Source: JBBQNJ01 sp038329845 | GTDB lineage: Bacteria > Planctomycetota > Phycisphaerae > Tepidisphaerales > Tepidisphaeraceae | NCBI GenBank assembly: GCA_038329845.1 | Contig: JBBQNJ010000063.1 | Span: 1 to 30,496 of the forward strand | DNA length: 30,496 nucleotides | Direction: 5' to 3' | Notes under the pieces: model-generated | What the model was told of the DNA's origin: nothing | Seen by the model: the letters and a program-made list of their open reading frames with translations, nothing else | Databases searched by the model: none | Shown: positions 1-8,285 of the stretch, one piece after another | Numbering within the stretch: the first letter of the stretch is position 1 | How the letters are laid out: each line of letters opens with the position of its first letter | Made by a program: the position numbers and the translations under genes

Positions 1-1
1 C

Positions 2-130
2 CTGCTGAGGTCCGAGACCGCCGCCTGGCAGGCGGCCAGCAACGCCAAACAACGCGGCGTGGACTGGCAGTTCAAAGTCAGCGACGCGCGCCGCAAGCTG
101 AAGTCGGTCTACCCTAAAATCATCGTGTGA
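2..130 (+). CDS. C-terminal fragment of a transposase, probably IS630 family
   Basis: An open frame runs in from the left edge and stops with TGA at 128-130, giving 42 residues. The stretch VDWQFKVSDARRKLKSVYPK resembles the conserved tail of IS630/Tc1-mariner DDE transposases, where a W-x-F-x(3)-DAR-x-KL-x(2)-LYP pattern closes the protein. The catalytic DDE residues lie outside the window, so activity cannot be judged. I looked for a terminal inverted repeat and a TA target duplication just downstream and could not define either. The family call rests on this short tail only. Confidence 0.6.
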   Translation: MLRSETAAWQAASNAKQRGVDWQFKVSDARRKLKSVYPKIIV

Positions 131-171
131 CAATGCACTAGTGCGCGGTTTTGCCAAATGCGGTTCACCCC

Positions 172-205
172 GACGGGACCTCTCGCCAACGCGAGCGGTC
201 CCGTC
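172..205 (+). terminator. Rho-independent terminator after the transposase
   Basis: GACGGGACC (172-180) pairs perfectly with GGTCCCGTC (197-205). A second internal stem CTCGC/GCGAG (182-186 with 191-195) closes a four-base loop. TTTT follows at once. It sits 41 bases after the transposase stop, as expected for an intrinsic terminator. Confidence 0.75.
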
Positions 206-590
206 TTTTATGGTCGCCTGGCCATACCGCCGTCTCAGGTTGTGAACGAACGCTCGACCCCGGGTATACCGCTGGCGGCCTTCAGTCAGACATCCGCAAA
301 ACGGCTCGGAACCTGCGGGATATCCCGGCTTTCCCCAAGAGGATGGTCTCGATACCCCCCGCGAGCGGTATAAAAACGCCCCTCGCGCATGGAAGCGGCT
401 CATTCATTCGGCCCATTTGTCGAATATGGGTTTGGGGCTTACAGTTGGATCGTCCACGCGACGATGAACTTCGTGGGTCGGCGAACGTGAGGCCTGCTTC
501 GGAATTTCGGGTGCGAACAATCGCAAATCGACCTCGTATCTGTAGTTGGCGCAGGAGAGAACCCTGCCGATCTTCGGGAATGAAGCATCC
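206..590. other. Non-coding stretch, no gene recognised
   Basis: Between the terminator and the next gene I see no convincing gene. Overlapping open frames on both strands have low-complexity, Arg/Pro-rich translations typical of GC-rich shadow frames. The upstream region of the following gene should lie here, but I could not single out a clear promoter. Confidence 0.4.
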
Positions 591-1694
591 ATGAAGCAGA
601 AAGCCATCAAGAGGCGACTGGTTAAGGCACTGCTGCGGCCATTGTTGTCGTGGGGTCGCCTCAATGAACCGCGCGATGGCTTTAGTATTGTGGTGGGCAC
701 GCCCTGGGCGTTGCGGCATCTGCTCGAAGTGAATCTCCGTTTCCTTGCGGCAACAGACCTGCGACAACTGGAGCAGATCTTCGTCGTCTTTGACCGTGTG
801 CGCCAACCCGGCGCTGAACAAGTGATTTCCGCAATGCGGTCCATGTTCCCGCAATTGCCGCTGCGGTTTCTGTTTCAACCGGCGATTGCCGGGCGGCTAG
901 TGCAGTTGGTGGACCAGAGCAAATTCTATGCGGGCCTGAACTGGGTCACGGGCCTGAAGCACTGCCGGACCCGATACGCCGTCCTGCACGATTTTGATCT
1001 TTATCCAGTCCGGCCGGACATATTCGTCAAGATTGTCGAAGCGATGCGCGACCAGAAGCTGCATTTTTCCGGGGTCGAGTTTACACACTTTGACGGTTTG
1101 ACAGACTCCGACCGTCTGATTGGAACATGGGAACTGGGTATCGATGTGCAGTGGATTCGTGCGAACTACCGGCCGATCGACTGCTTCCACGAGGTCGCGG
1201 AAGTGAATGGCCGTAGGGTTGACCTCGATGGATTCGCATCCGTGCAATCTCGCACACCGCAGCGCGGCCTTCCTGCGGACGTACAACGCGACTGGTTCGC
1301 GCACGTCACCAATCTGTGCAGCACCTACCTGCGGTTCTCTAAAGGCGAACCGGTGGGCGTGGCTTGGCGGCTGCCCTATCTTTGGTATCTGGAAAGCCTC
1401 GTCGGGTGCGGGCGCGATATCCAGCAATTGGCCACAGAGATGAACGCGGCCCCCGGCGCGGTGCTGTCGATTGACGATAGGGCGGTGGATTTCCAAGGAA
1501 CCGATCCCACCTGCGCCAATGTGTTAAGACACGAGTTGCAACAGATGGAGACGGCGCTCTTCGGTGCGATGCGCCAGCCTATTCGCGATTACGTGGATTC
1601 TTTTGAGGCCTTCCTTCGAACGCGGGTGAATGCCGGTTCCCTTGAACCGGATGCGGATTCGGGCAGTGACATGACGAGTTCCACTTCTAACTGA
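591..1694 (+). CDS. Putative glycosyltransferase-like protein (GT-A type, tentative)
   Basis: A protein of 367 residues if it starts at ATG 591; the frame could extend to a TTG at 546. I prefer 591 because the protein then begins with a basic MKQKAIKRRLVK segment, although neither start has a good ribosome-binding site. No signal peptide is obvious. The middle contains AVLHDFDLYPVRPD, an acidic D-x-D motif after a hydrophobic strand, like the metal-binding DXD of GT-A glycosyltransferases. It is preceded by a region resembling a nucleotide-sugar fold (FSIVVGTPWALRHLLEVNLRFL). The C-terminal 20 residues are Ser/Thr/Asp-rich and look disordered. No family could be named with certainty. The gene stands alone between a transposase remnant and a repeat-bearing spacer, so it may belong to an acquired segment. 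Confidence 0.55.
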   Translation: MKQKAIKRRLVKALLRPLLSWGRLNEPRDGFSIVVGTPWALRHLLEVNLRFLAATDLRQLEQIFVVFDRVRQPGAEQVISAMRSMFPQLPLRFLFQPAIAGRLVQLVDQSKFYAGLNWVTGLKHCRTRYAVLHDFDLYPVRPDIFVKIVEAMRDQKLHFSGVEFTHFDGLTDSDRLIGTWELGIDVQWIRANYRPIDCFHEVAEVNGRRVDLDGFASVQSRTPQRGLPADVQRDWFAHVTNLCSTYLRFSKGEPVGVAWRLPYLWYLESLVGCGRDIQQLATEMNAAPGAVLSIDDRAVDFQGTDPTCANVLRHELQQMETALFGAMRQPIRDYVDSFEAFLRTRVNAGSLEPDADSGSDMTSSTSN

Positions 1695-2459
1695 GCGATG
1701 GGGTGACAATTCCTGTTCTTTAACAATCGCTTCTGCCAGTGTTGGCGCCCACTGTTTTTCCAATAGTGGCAAGGCTGCGTCTACCACAGTGTCGGGGAAC
1801 ACGGTCTGTTGGTTGCACCTTTTCAACGCAGTATAACGTTGCAGGCACGGGAACGGAAAACGGGACAGCGCTGACTTTCGGTTGGCCCATTCAAAATAAA
1901 CCGACGGCCTATCGCATTGCCGCCTCACCCAAACCCATCCCACCGCCGCCCCGACGCGCCGCAGAGCCGACCTGCCGCCCGCGCCATCCCCCGCTTCGCG
2001 AGAGAGGCGGTTACTGAATACTGAATAGGAAATTTGATTTCGCCGGGGCGTGCGGAACAACATAAGGTGGTATCCACGTTTTCGGCGCCAAGACGAGGTG
2101 GATGTCCCGAATGCCATTCACTTAACCTGAAAACGGCTGGGGAAAGCCGACCTATCGGCCCAAGGCTGAAGCTGAGTTCGCCAACCTTGTCCTTGAGTGA
2201 AGTGAATGGCATTCATGGATGTCACCTGTAGGTCACCTTTTTATGTTGTAGTATTCCCCCGTCACGCCCGGCGACGGCCCAACCCAAAGAGAGTCGCGGT
2301 AGTCGCTTACGATATACCGGCGACGACTTGCGAGGCTTAAGTGAATGGCGTTCAAGCGCGTCCCGTGTTTACGCAGGTGGCCACGAAAGTGGGCTGGGAT
2401 AGGGCGGCGCGGGGCGGGGTGGCTTTGCGGGGCGGGGGCGGTGGCGTATCTTCTCGGCG
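1695..2459. other. Long non-coding stretch with repeats
   Basis: This stretch of 765 bases has no convincing gene. It holds the inverted/direct repeat set described at 2109-2353. A small direct repeat GTCACCT-GTAG-GTCACCT lies at about 2220-2236. The last 100 bases before rpiA are very G-rich. An antisense frame here has a protein-like stretch but no start signal and no recognisable family. Confidence 0.4.
2109..2353. repeat. MITE-like or insertion-remnant repeat, three copies of a 15-17 bp motif
   Basis: GAATGCCATTCACTTAA at 2109-2125 recurs as its inverse at 2200-2214 (15 of 15 bases, AAGTGAATGGCATTC). It recurs again in that inverted orientation at 2337-2353 (TTAAGTGAATGGCGTTC, one mismatch in 17). 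The outer pair bounds 245 bp and the inner pair 106 bp, with no coding capacity between. This looks like terminal inverted repeats of a non-autonomous element or an insertion-sequence remnant. The parent transposase is not identified. Confidence 0.55.
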
Positions 2460-3143
2460 ATGAATCCGAAGCAGCGAGCGGCCGAGTCCGCATTGGAGTT
2501 CATCGAGAGCGGGATGGTCATCGGCTTGGGGACCGGCTCGACGGCGGATTATTTTTTGATCGCCCTGGCGGCGGCGATCCGCTCGGGGCGGTTCCGCGAT
2601 CTGCGCGGGGTACCGACGAGTCGGCAATCCGAGCGCCGCGCCCAACATCTGGGGATCCCGGTGGCGACTCTGATCGAATGCCCGCACCCCGATCTCACCG
2701 TCGATGGCGCCGACGAGGTTTCCCCGACGCTGGACTTGATCAAGGGCCTCGGCGGGGCGCTGCTGCGGGAAAAGATCGTCGCCCAGGCATCGCGAAAGCT
2801 CATCATCACCGCCGACTCGAGCAAGGCCGTGGAACGACTCGGGACTCGTTCGGCCCTGCCGGTCGAGGTTGCGCCCTTCGCCCATCCGACCCACGAGGCA
2901 TTTTTTCGCGGGCTGGGTGCCCAAGCGACGCTGCGAACCACCACCGCGGGCGCGCCGTTCGCGACCGACAATCAGAACTACATTTACGACTGCCGATTTC
3001 CCCATGGAATCTCCGATCCGCGGGCGACCGAGATTGCGCTTCACGCCCACGCGGGCATCGTCGAAACGGGGCTGTTTCTCGGGATCGCCACCGTCGCGCT
3101 GATCGCCGATGATCAGCGCGTCAAGACGTTAAGAGGCCCGTGA
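2460..3143 (+). CDS. rpiA: Ribose-5-phosphate isomerase A
   Basis: A cytoplasmic enzyme of the non-oxidative pentose phosphate pathway that interconverts ribose 5-phosphate and ribulose 5-phosphate. At 227 residues it matches the usual family length (about 220-230). The diagnostic RpiA motifs are present in order: the phosphate-binding loop GLGTGST (22-28), DGADE (82-86), KGLGGALLREK (95-105, carrying the catalytic glutamate), and TDNQNYIYD in place of the common TDNGNYI-x-D. The ATG at 2460 gives the expected N-terminus. The ribosome-binding site is weak. An AEC-family permease follows 53 bases downstream on the same strand and may be co-transcribed. Confidence 0.96.
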   Translation: MNPKQRAAESALEFIESGMVIGLGTGSTADYFLIALAAAIRSGRFRDLRGVPTSRQSERRAQHLGIPVATLIECPHPDLTVDGADEVSPTLDLIKGLGGALLREKIVAQASRKLIITADSSKAVERLGTRSALPVEVAPFAHPTHEAFFRGLGAQATLRTTTAGAPFATDNQNYIYDCRFPHGISDPRATEIALHAHAGIVETGLFLGIATVALIADDQRVKTLRGP

Positions 3144-3196
3144 TCGGCGCCCGCCGTGACGCACCGCCACGTTGATCCTTCGAAGGGACTCGGCTC

Positions 3197-4159
3197 TTGC
3201 AGCAATGGCAAACCCAGTTTATGGCCGTGCTGACGATCTTCACGATCGCCGGCATCGGCGCGCTGCTGCGAAAGCTCGACTGGCTGAGCGAGCAGGCCGA
3301 CAAGAGCCTGTTCGCCGTGACGGTGCGGGTGCTATTTCCGGCGTTGATCCTCAAGGTCACCTTGGGTAACGAGCTGCTGCTGCGTCCGGGGAATCTGCTG
3401 CTTCCCCCCGCGGTGGGATTCATCACCATCGTCGCGGGATTCGCCATTGCATATGCCCTGGCGAGGGCGATGCGCCGCCCGCTCGGTTTCACCGATCCGC
3501 GGCAGTGGCGCACCTTCGCGCTGTGCGTGGGGATGTACAACTACGGCTACGTCCCCCTGCCGCTGGCCGAGCAATTATTCGGCGGCGACACCGTGGCGAT
3601 CCTGTTCGTTCACAACCTGGGCGTCGAGATCGCCATGTGGACGGTCGGGATCACGCTGGTGAGCGGGCGGCTGGGACCGGGTTGGTGGCGCCGAATCATC
3701 AACCCGGTGAGCCTGTCGATCGCCGTGGCGGTGGGATTGACGCTCATCGGCGTCCGCGCCCATCATCTCCCGCGATTTGTCCGCCAATCGCTGGACCTGT
3801 TGGGCGCCAGTGCGGTACCTCTGTCGGTCCTGCTGGTCGGCGCGGTCATGCAGGACGAATGGCGGGAAGCGCGTTTTCGACATGCGCTCGGCCCCATCGC
3901 GCTGGGTTCGATCCTGCGGCTGGGGATTCTGCCCGCCGGGTTCTTGCTGCTGGCCTGGGCGATCCCGGCCTCTCGGGAGCTGAAGCAAGTGATGATTCTT
4001 CAGGCCGCCATGCCGTGCGCCGTATTCCCGGTGGTCTTGTCGCGCCACTTCGGCGGCGATCCGGCGACAGCGCTACGCGTCATTCTCGGCACGAGCCTGC
4101 TGAGTCTGGCCACGATGCCGCTGTGGCTTTTGGCGGGATTGCACTGGGTGAGTCCGTGA
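3197..4159 (+). CDS. AEC-family (auxin efflux carrier) permease
   Basis: An integral membrane protein of 320 residues with about ten hydrophobic segments in two blocks of five. A polar loop in the middle (near residues 155-165, SGRLGPGWWRRIINP) precedes the second block. This is the layout of the AEC/BASS-like transporter fold. The sequence MYNYGYVPLPLAEQLFGGD (first block) and the late MILQAAMPCAVFPVVLSRHFGGD, seen in pieces, are typical of bacterial AEC proteins. Bacterial members export or import small organic acids, but the substrate cannot be read from sequence. I chose the TTG at 3197 because AAGGGA lies at a good distance upstream; an ATG at 3221 is the alternative. It is convergent with the glycosidase gene that ends at 4312. 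Confidence 0.88.
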   Translation: MQQWQTQFMAVLTIFTIAGIGALLRKLDWLSEQADKSLFAVTVRVLFPALILKVTLGNELLLRPGNLLLPPAVGFITIVAGFAIAYALARAMRRPLGFTDPRQWRTFALCVGMYNYGYVPLPLAEQLFGGDTVAILFVHNLGVEIAMWTVGITLVSGRLGPGWWRRIINPVSLSIAVAVGLTLIGVRAHHLPRFVRQSLDLLGASAVPLSVLLVGAVMQDEWREARFRHALGPIALGSILRLGILPAGFLLLAWAIPASRELKQVMILQAAMPCAVFPVVLSRHFGGDPATALRVILGTSLLSLATMPLWLLAGLHWVSP

Positions 4160-4311
4160 AGCCCGCCCCGGAACGCGCCCAGCCATATCGGACCATTTGC
4201 CCGGATTCAACCGGCGGCAAGTTTTTGACGGAATAATTCGACCGAGGTTGCATGAAGTCGTCCGCGGATCGGGCACCATATTTCCGCGATCGACCGGGGC
4301 AAGGGCGCCAA

Positions 4312-7300
4312 TCACTCGGCGAGAATCAGATCACCGACCTTGTCCACATCCTTGGAGTTGATGTTGCCGAACCAGGTCATCAGCGAATCCCGCCCGTGGC
4401 CGTCGTCTTCGTTGACGGCCAGCATCATCCCCAGGTTCGCCCCGACGGCGGGTCTGAAAGGAGCCAGGTTCTTCCAGGGGATGGCCAGTTCATAGGTGAT
4501 GTCGCCCGTGCCGGTCTTGCCGCGTTTCACGGACACCTTGATGTCCGGCGCCTCGCCCAAAACGATCGACCCATCGGCCGACAGGTAGCACTGGGCCCGG
4601 GGGCCGCGAGGAGTGTCCCCAACGCCATAATCGTATTTGCCCCCCTTACGAGCGCTGATGCGCATTGGGTCGAACAGAAACTGCAAGCTGTCCTGTTCCC
4701 ACAACTCAGCATCGGGCTTGAGCGCTCCGGCGATGTCGTCGGTGACGACGGCCGCGACATACAGGAACTGATCGTCCCAGGCGAATCGCAAGTCGGCCGA
4801 GAGATCCTGCGGGCCTTGCCAACTCGCGGGGTTTTCCTTTTTCTTAAACGCCCAGAACTGATCGGCCTTGTCCAGCCGCTGGACCGAGGTTTTCTTCCAG
4901 ATCGGCTCGTCCAGCACGCCATCCAACACCGGCGGGGAGACGGCCTTGGGCACTGTGACGAATCCCCCCATGGGTCGCTCCTCGATGCGCGTCCGCCCGG
5001 ATTCATCCCTCACCGCCGCCCGCACCTGGTACACCCGCGTCGCATCCGCGCCCGCCAGCCGCACGACCACCTCCCCGGATTTTCCGGCATCCAGAGCCAG
5101 TTCTCCCGCCGGAGCATCCACAAAATGCACCTCCGTCGGTCTTACGTCCGTGAATTGGCCTTTCTCCAGCGATTGCTCGCCCTGCAACGACAACTCCCAT
5201 GCAATCGCCTGAGTCAGGGCGCCGTTGTTGTGGATCATCAGCTTCACCCCCGGCCCAAGCGGCGGGGAAGCGGGCACCGGCACGATCTCGGCGGTCAACG
5301 CGCCGGTGACCTCTGGACGATAGACGATCTCGCCGCGAGGCTTGCCCGAGCCATCGATCAACGTCGCCCGGCAATCGGCTTCGCGAACGGCGCTTCCCTC
5401 GGGAACGGCGAGTTCAAACCGCAAGGTTCCGTCGCCGGGGTCAACCTCCCGCACCCGCCAGAACGGCGGCGCCGTCAGCGCCACCTTTCCTCCGCCTTCC
5501 CGCCGCAACACCTGCACCGCCACGTGCTGGCCGCGCACGATGGTCGCCGGGGCCGCACCCAACCGGATCGCCGGTGGCCCCAAGGCTTCCGGCAGCGATC
5601 CAGCGCCCCAATCCAACAGCAGTAGAACCGGATCTTCGCTGATGGTCAGCGTCACCCCTTCTCCAGCGGCGTCGAGCCGTCCGTGGCTTCCATCAATGCG
5701 GATCATGTCAATGGTGCCCGCCCCGGGGAGCGGCAAAAACACATCGGTTCGCCCCTTGTCCTTATAAACGATCAGCAGGGATTTCCCTTGAGCATCGCGC
5801 AGGAAAAACACGCGGATATCTCCGTCGTACACCCGGTCCGCCACCGGCTTTTTCACGAGGATCGAATTAACCGCGTTGTAGTAAGCCACGGCGTCGAGCT
5901 TGGGCGCGTACTTCTTGTAACGGTTGTCGAAGACGTTGTGGGCCGATCCGAACGAGTCGGCATTGATCCCTTGGGGGTCGGGGTAGAGCAATCCGAACCA
6001 CGACACGCTCGTTCCCCCGCCGGCGAAAAAGTTGGCGAACTTCTTGTACAGCTCTCCCGCCACCACCTGACGAGTCAATCCCTGGCTGTTCGACCCCACC
6101 TCGGTGGACCAGATCGGCTTGGCGTGACCGTATTTCTTGAACATCTCGGGGTATTTCTCGTCCAATATCCGGCGAATCACCGAGGCGTTGGCGTAAACAT
6201 GGAAGTCGTAAGCATCGCACCACCTCCCGAAGCCGGCGGCGAAATAGTCCTCGATCCCCGTCCCCACCGAGGTGCCCACCACGGTGATCGTCGGATCGAC
6301 CTTCTTGATCTCGTCGTAGAGGATGCGATACGCCTGGACTTCCGGCTTGACCGCATCCCCCTTGTTGTGCGGCTCGTTGCCGAGATTGATGATCATCGGC
6401 CGCACGTCCCCGTAGGTAGTGATGAAATTGCGAATCCCCTGGCGAAGGGCCTTCTCATCGTATTTTTCCCAATCCGGCCCCCGCCGTTCGATGACGGTCG
6501 CAGGTGTGGTGGTGAGGAATCCCATCCCCAGTTCCTTCACCAACTTGATCTGCGGCGCCGTGGGCCGGTATGGCGGCTCGGGCTTCCATCCGCCCCACAC
6601 CCCGCAAATGCGGATGCCCAGGCGATGGGTCAGCCGCACGTATTCCTCGACGCGGTTGTCCCAGTTGCGGCTGGTGAAGGGGATCTCCTCGGGCTTGAAG
6701 GCGTTGGCCGGCGCCTCGGGCAAGATCGCCAGCGAGGTGTGGTTCCTGAACGGCTCGGCCCGGCCGCGGTCGATTTCGGCGTGAAGTTCGTAATATCGCC
6801 CAGTCTCCAGCGGCACCGAGGAAAGATCCAGCGTTCCGGAGTAAGTGAACAGCCCGTTGGCCTTGTCGCCCGCCTCAAGCGTCGCCGGCATCGGCTTGCA
6901 CTGCTCGGCGCCCCAGTAGTCCGTCACCACGCACGACGCCCGGCACTGCTCCGGCGGAAGCGGCGCCGACGACCAAACCGTCAGCGTCACCTCGCGTCCG
7001 TCCTGCGGATACAGCAAGTTCCCGAGCCGTGCCGTGTCGAACATCAGCCGCTTGATGCGATCGTCCTTGGCGACTACCTGCAACGGCGCGGCCGAAAGCT
7101 CGTCGATGGCGAACTCGCCGGGCGTCTGCTTGTTGATCTGGAAGCGGAATCGCCCCGCCGCGGTGCCGGGGGGGATCTCAACGCGCAGCACGCGCGGCTT
7201 CCAGGCGTTGCGCCCGTATTGCTCGGTCAACGTCAAACCGGCGATCGTCTTTCCGTCTGCGTCCAGACAATCCAGTGCCGCCACGCAGTTGTAGGAATTG

Positions 7301-7626
7301 TCCATCGACTCGACATCGGTGCGGGTCGCCAGCTTGATCTCCCACGGCCCCGGCGCGACCGGGAAACCCGGACCGGTCACAACGGCTCTTTGCGTCAAGC
7401 GATCCTCGGACTTGGCCAACCGCAGCGCCCCGGCGCCCTTGAACGCCGATTTGCCGTCGATGCGGACATCCCCATCAACCGCCCACCCTGCCGGTAACTC
7501 GCCACCGTCGGCGTCGAACCCCTCGACATAAGCCGCGGCGACTTGGGGGACAGGCGGCTCAACGCCGGTCGCCGGCGCGATCAAACCCAAGGCGCAGATC
7601 AAGCCGGAAATCGCGAATCGCAACAT
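4312..7626 (-). CDS. Secreted multidomain clan GH-A glycoside hydrolase with C-terminal CBM9-like domain
   Basis: A large exported polysaccharide-degrading enzyme of 1104 residues. It has a signal peptide at 1-21 (hydrophobic core FAISGLICALGLIAPATG). Residues 30-190 look like a beta-sandwich carbohydrate-binding module. Residues about 320-650 form a TIM-barrel glycosidase: the acid/base motif INLGNEP puts a Glu at 418, and PIWSTEVGSNSQ puts the nucleophile Glu at 509, the spacing of clan GH-A enzymes such as GH5/GH39. Ig-like regions follow. The last ~210 residues (VLDGVLDEPIWKKTS, then FAWDDQFLYVAAVVTDD) match the CBM9/DOMON-like fold common in planctomycete enzymes. AGGAG lies 6 bases before the ATG. 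It is the last gene of the minus-strand locus, 36 bases after its neighbour. The substrate is unknown. Confidence 0.85.
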   Translation of the reverse strand: MLRFAISGLICALGLIAPATGVEPPVPQVAAAYVEGFDADGGELPAGWAVDGDVRIDGKSAFKGAGALRLAKSEDRLTQRAVVTGPGFPVAPGPWEIKLATRTDVESMDNSYNCVAALDCLDADGKTIAGLTLTEQYGRNAWKPRVLRVEIPPGTAAGRFRFQINKQTPGEFAIDELSAAPLQVVAKDDRIKRLMFDTARLGNLLYPQDGREVTLTVWSSAPLPPEQCRASCVVTDYWGAEQCKPMPATLEAGDKANGLFTYSGTLDLSSVPLETGRYYELHAEIDRGRAEPFRNHTSLAILPEAPANAFKPEEIPFTSRNWDNRVEEYVRLTHRLGIRICGVWGGWKPEPPYRPTAPQIKLVKELGMGFLTTTPATVIERRGPDWEKYDEKALRQGIRNFITTYGDVRPMIINLGNEPHNKGDAVKPEVQAYRILYDEIKKVDPTITVVGTSVGTGIEDYFAAGFGRWCDAYDFHVYANASVIRRILDEKYPEMFKKYGHAKPIWSTEVGSNSQGLTRQVVAGELYKKFANFFAGGGTSVSWFGLLYPDPQGINADSFGSAHNVFDNRYKKYAPKLDAVAYYNAVNSILVKKPVADRVYDGDIRVFFLRDAQGKSLLIVYKDKGRTDVFLPLPGAGTIDMIRIDGSHGRLDAAGEGVTLTISEDPVLLLLDWGAGSLPEALGPPAIRLGAAPATIVRGQHVAVQVLRREGGGKVALTAPPFWRVREVDPGDGTLRFELAVPEGSAVREADCRATLIDGSGKPRGEIVYRPEVTGALTAEIVPVPASPPLGPGVKLMIHNNGALTQAIAWELSLQGEQSLEKGQFTDVRPTEVHFVDAPAGELALDAGKSGEVVVRLAGADATRVYQVRAAVRDESGRTRIEERPMGGFVTVPKAVSPPVLDGVLDEPIWKKTSVQRLDKADQFWAFKKKENPASWQGPQDLSADLRFAWDDQFLYVAAVVTDDIAGALKPDAELWEQDSLQFLFDPMRISARKGGKYDYGVGDTPRGPRAQCYLSADGSIVLGEAPDIKVSVKRGKTGTGDITYELAIPWKNLAPFRPAVGANLGMMLAVNEDDGHGRDSLMTWFGNINSKDVDKVGDLILAE

Positions 7627-7662
7627 AGATGCTCCTGCAAGAGGGATCGTCCGACCGCGCGG

Positions 7663-8235
7663 TCACTTGGCGACGGTGGTGATCTCCTTGAACTCGACCT
7701 TGCCCGTGGCCGGATCGTCTTCGCGGTGCGACACCAGCAACACCAAGGTCTTAATCGGGAAGTGGATCACCCCGTCCTTGGCCCCGCCCCAGTGTTCGGT
7801 CTTCTTCGTCAGGGGGATCTCGATCGTCTCCCAGGCGTCGGTCGTGGCCATCTTCTTCTTGAACTGGTGGACCTGATCGGTGTCGTCGATCACGCGCACG
7901 CCGATGGGCAACGCCGTGGCCGAACGCGCCCGAATCTGGATTTTCCCGGCCGTGGCGGGGATTTCCACGGGGACGGCGGCGGTCACATATCGCCCGCCAG
8001 CACCCATGGCAGCGCCGGAGAAATCGAAGCTCAGGACGCCGATCGGCGTTTCGCCGTCCTTGCCCAGCTCGAACGTGGCCTTGCCGTTGACCGAGCCGCG
8101 CTTCCACGTCTTGCCCTGCTCGAACAGCTTCAGGTCCGTCTTGCCCGCCGCGGGCGGTTCGGCCCACGACCGGCCCGCCGCGTCGATGAATAACATCCCG
8201 AGCACCAGCGCCGCCAACACATTCACTCGCATCAT
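7663..8235 (-). CDS. Small secreted beta-sandwich protein, possible carbohydrate-binding module
   Basis: A protein of 190 residues starting at the ATG-ATG pair at 8235, supported by AAAGGA just upstream. A longer open frame exists but its upstream part has shadow-like composition. Residues 1-25 form a signal peptide ending in a SWA-EPP junction. The mature part has alternating beta-type strands and the pattern DAWETIEIPLTKKTEHWGG, seen in galactose-binding-like sugar-binding domains (CBM or CIA30-like). No catalytic motif is visible. It lies between two glycosidase genes on the same strand with gaps of 36 and 50 bases, so a role as an accessory polysaccharide-binding protein is likely but inferred. 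Confidence 0.7.
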   Translation of the reverse strand: MMRVNVLAALVLGMLFIDAAGRSWAEPPAAGKTDLKLFEQGKTWKRGSVNGKATFELGKDGETPIGVLSFDFSGAAMGAGGRYVTAAVPVEIPATAGKIQIRARSATALPIGVRVIDDTDQVHQFKKKMATTDAWETIEIPLTKKTEHWGGAKDGVIHFPIKTLVLLVSHREDDPATGKVEFKEITTVAK

Positions 8236-8285
8236 GACACATTCCTTTCCGGGAAAAATCTCCCGCGACGATCGGAACGAACCGT

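Noticed and set aside
151..594. A plus-strand frame of 147 residues before the glycosyltransferase-like gene
   Set aside because: It has no recognisable family, a Pro/Arg/Ser-rich composition and runs through the terminator hairpin.
1524..2117. A minus-strand frame with a protein-like piece TVVDAALPLLEKQWAPTLAE
   Set aside because: It overlaps the end of the glycosyltransferase-like gene, the rest is low-information, and no start signal or family was found.
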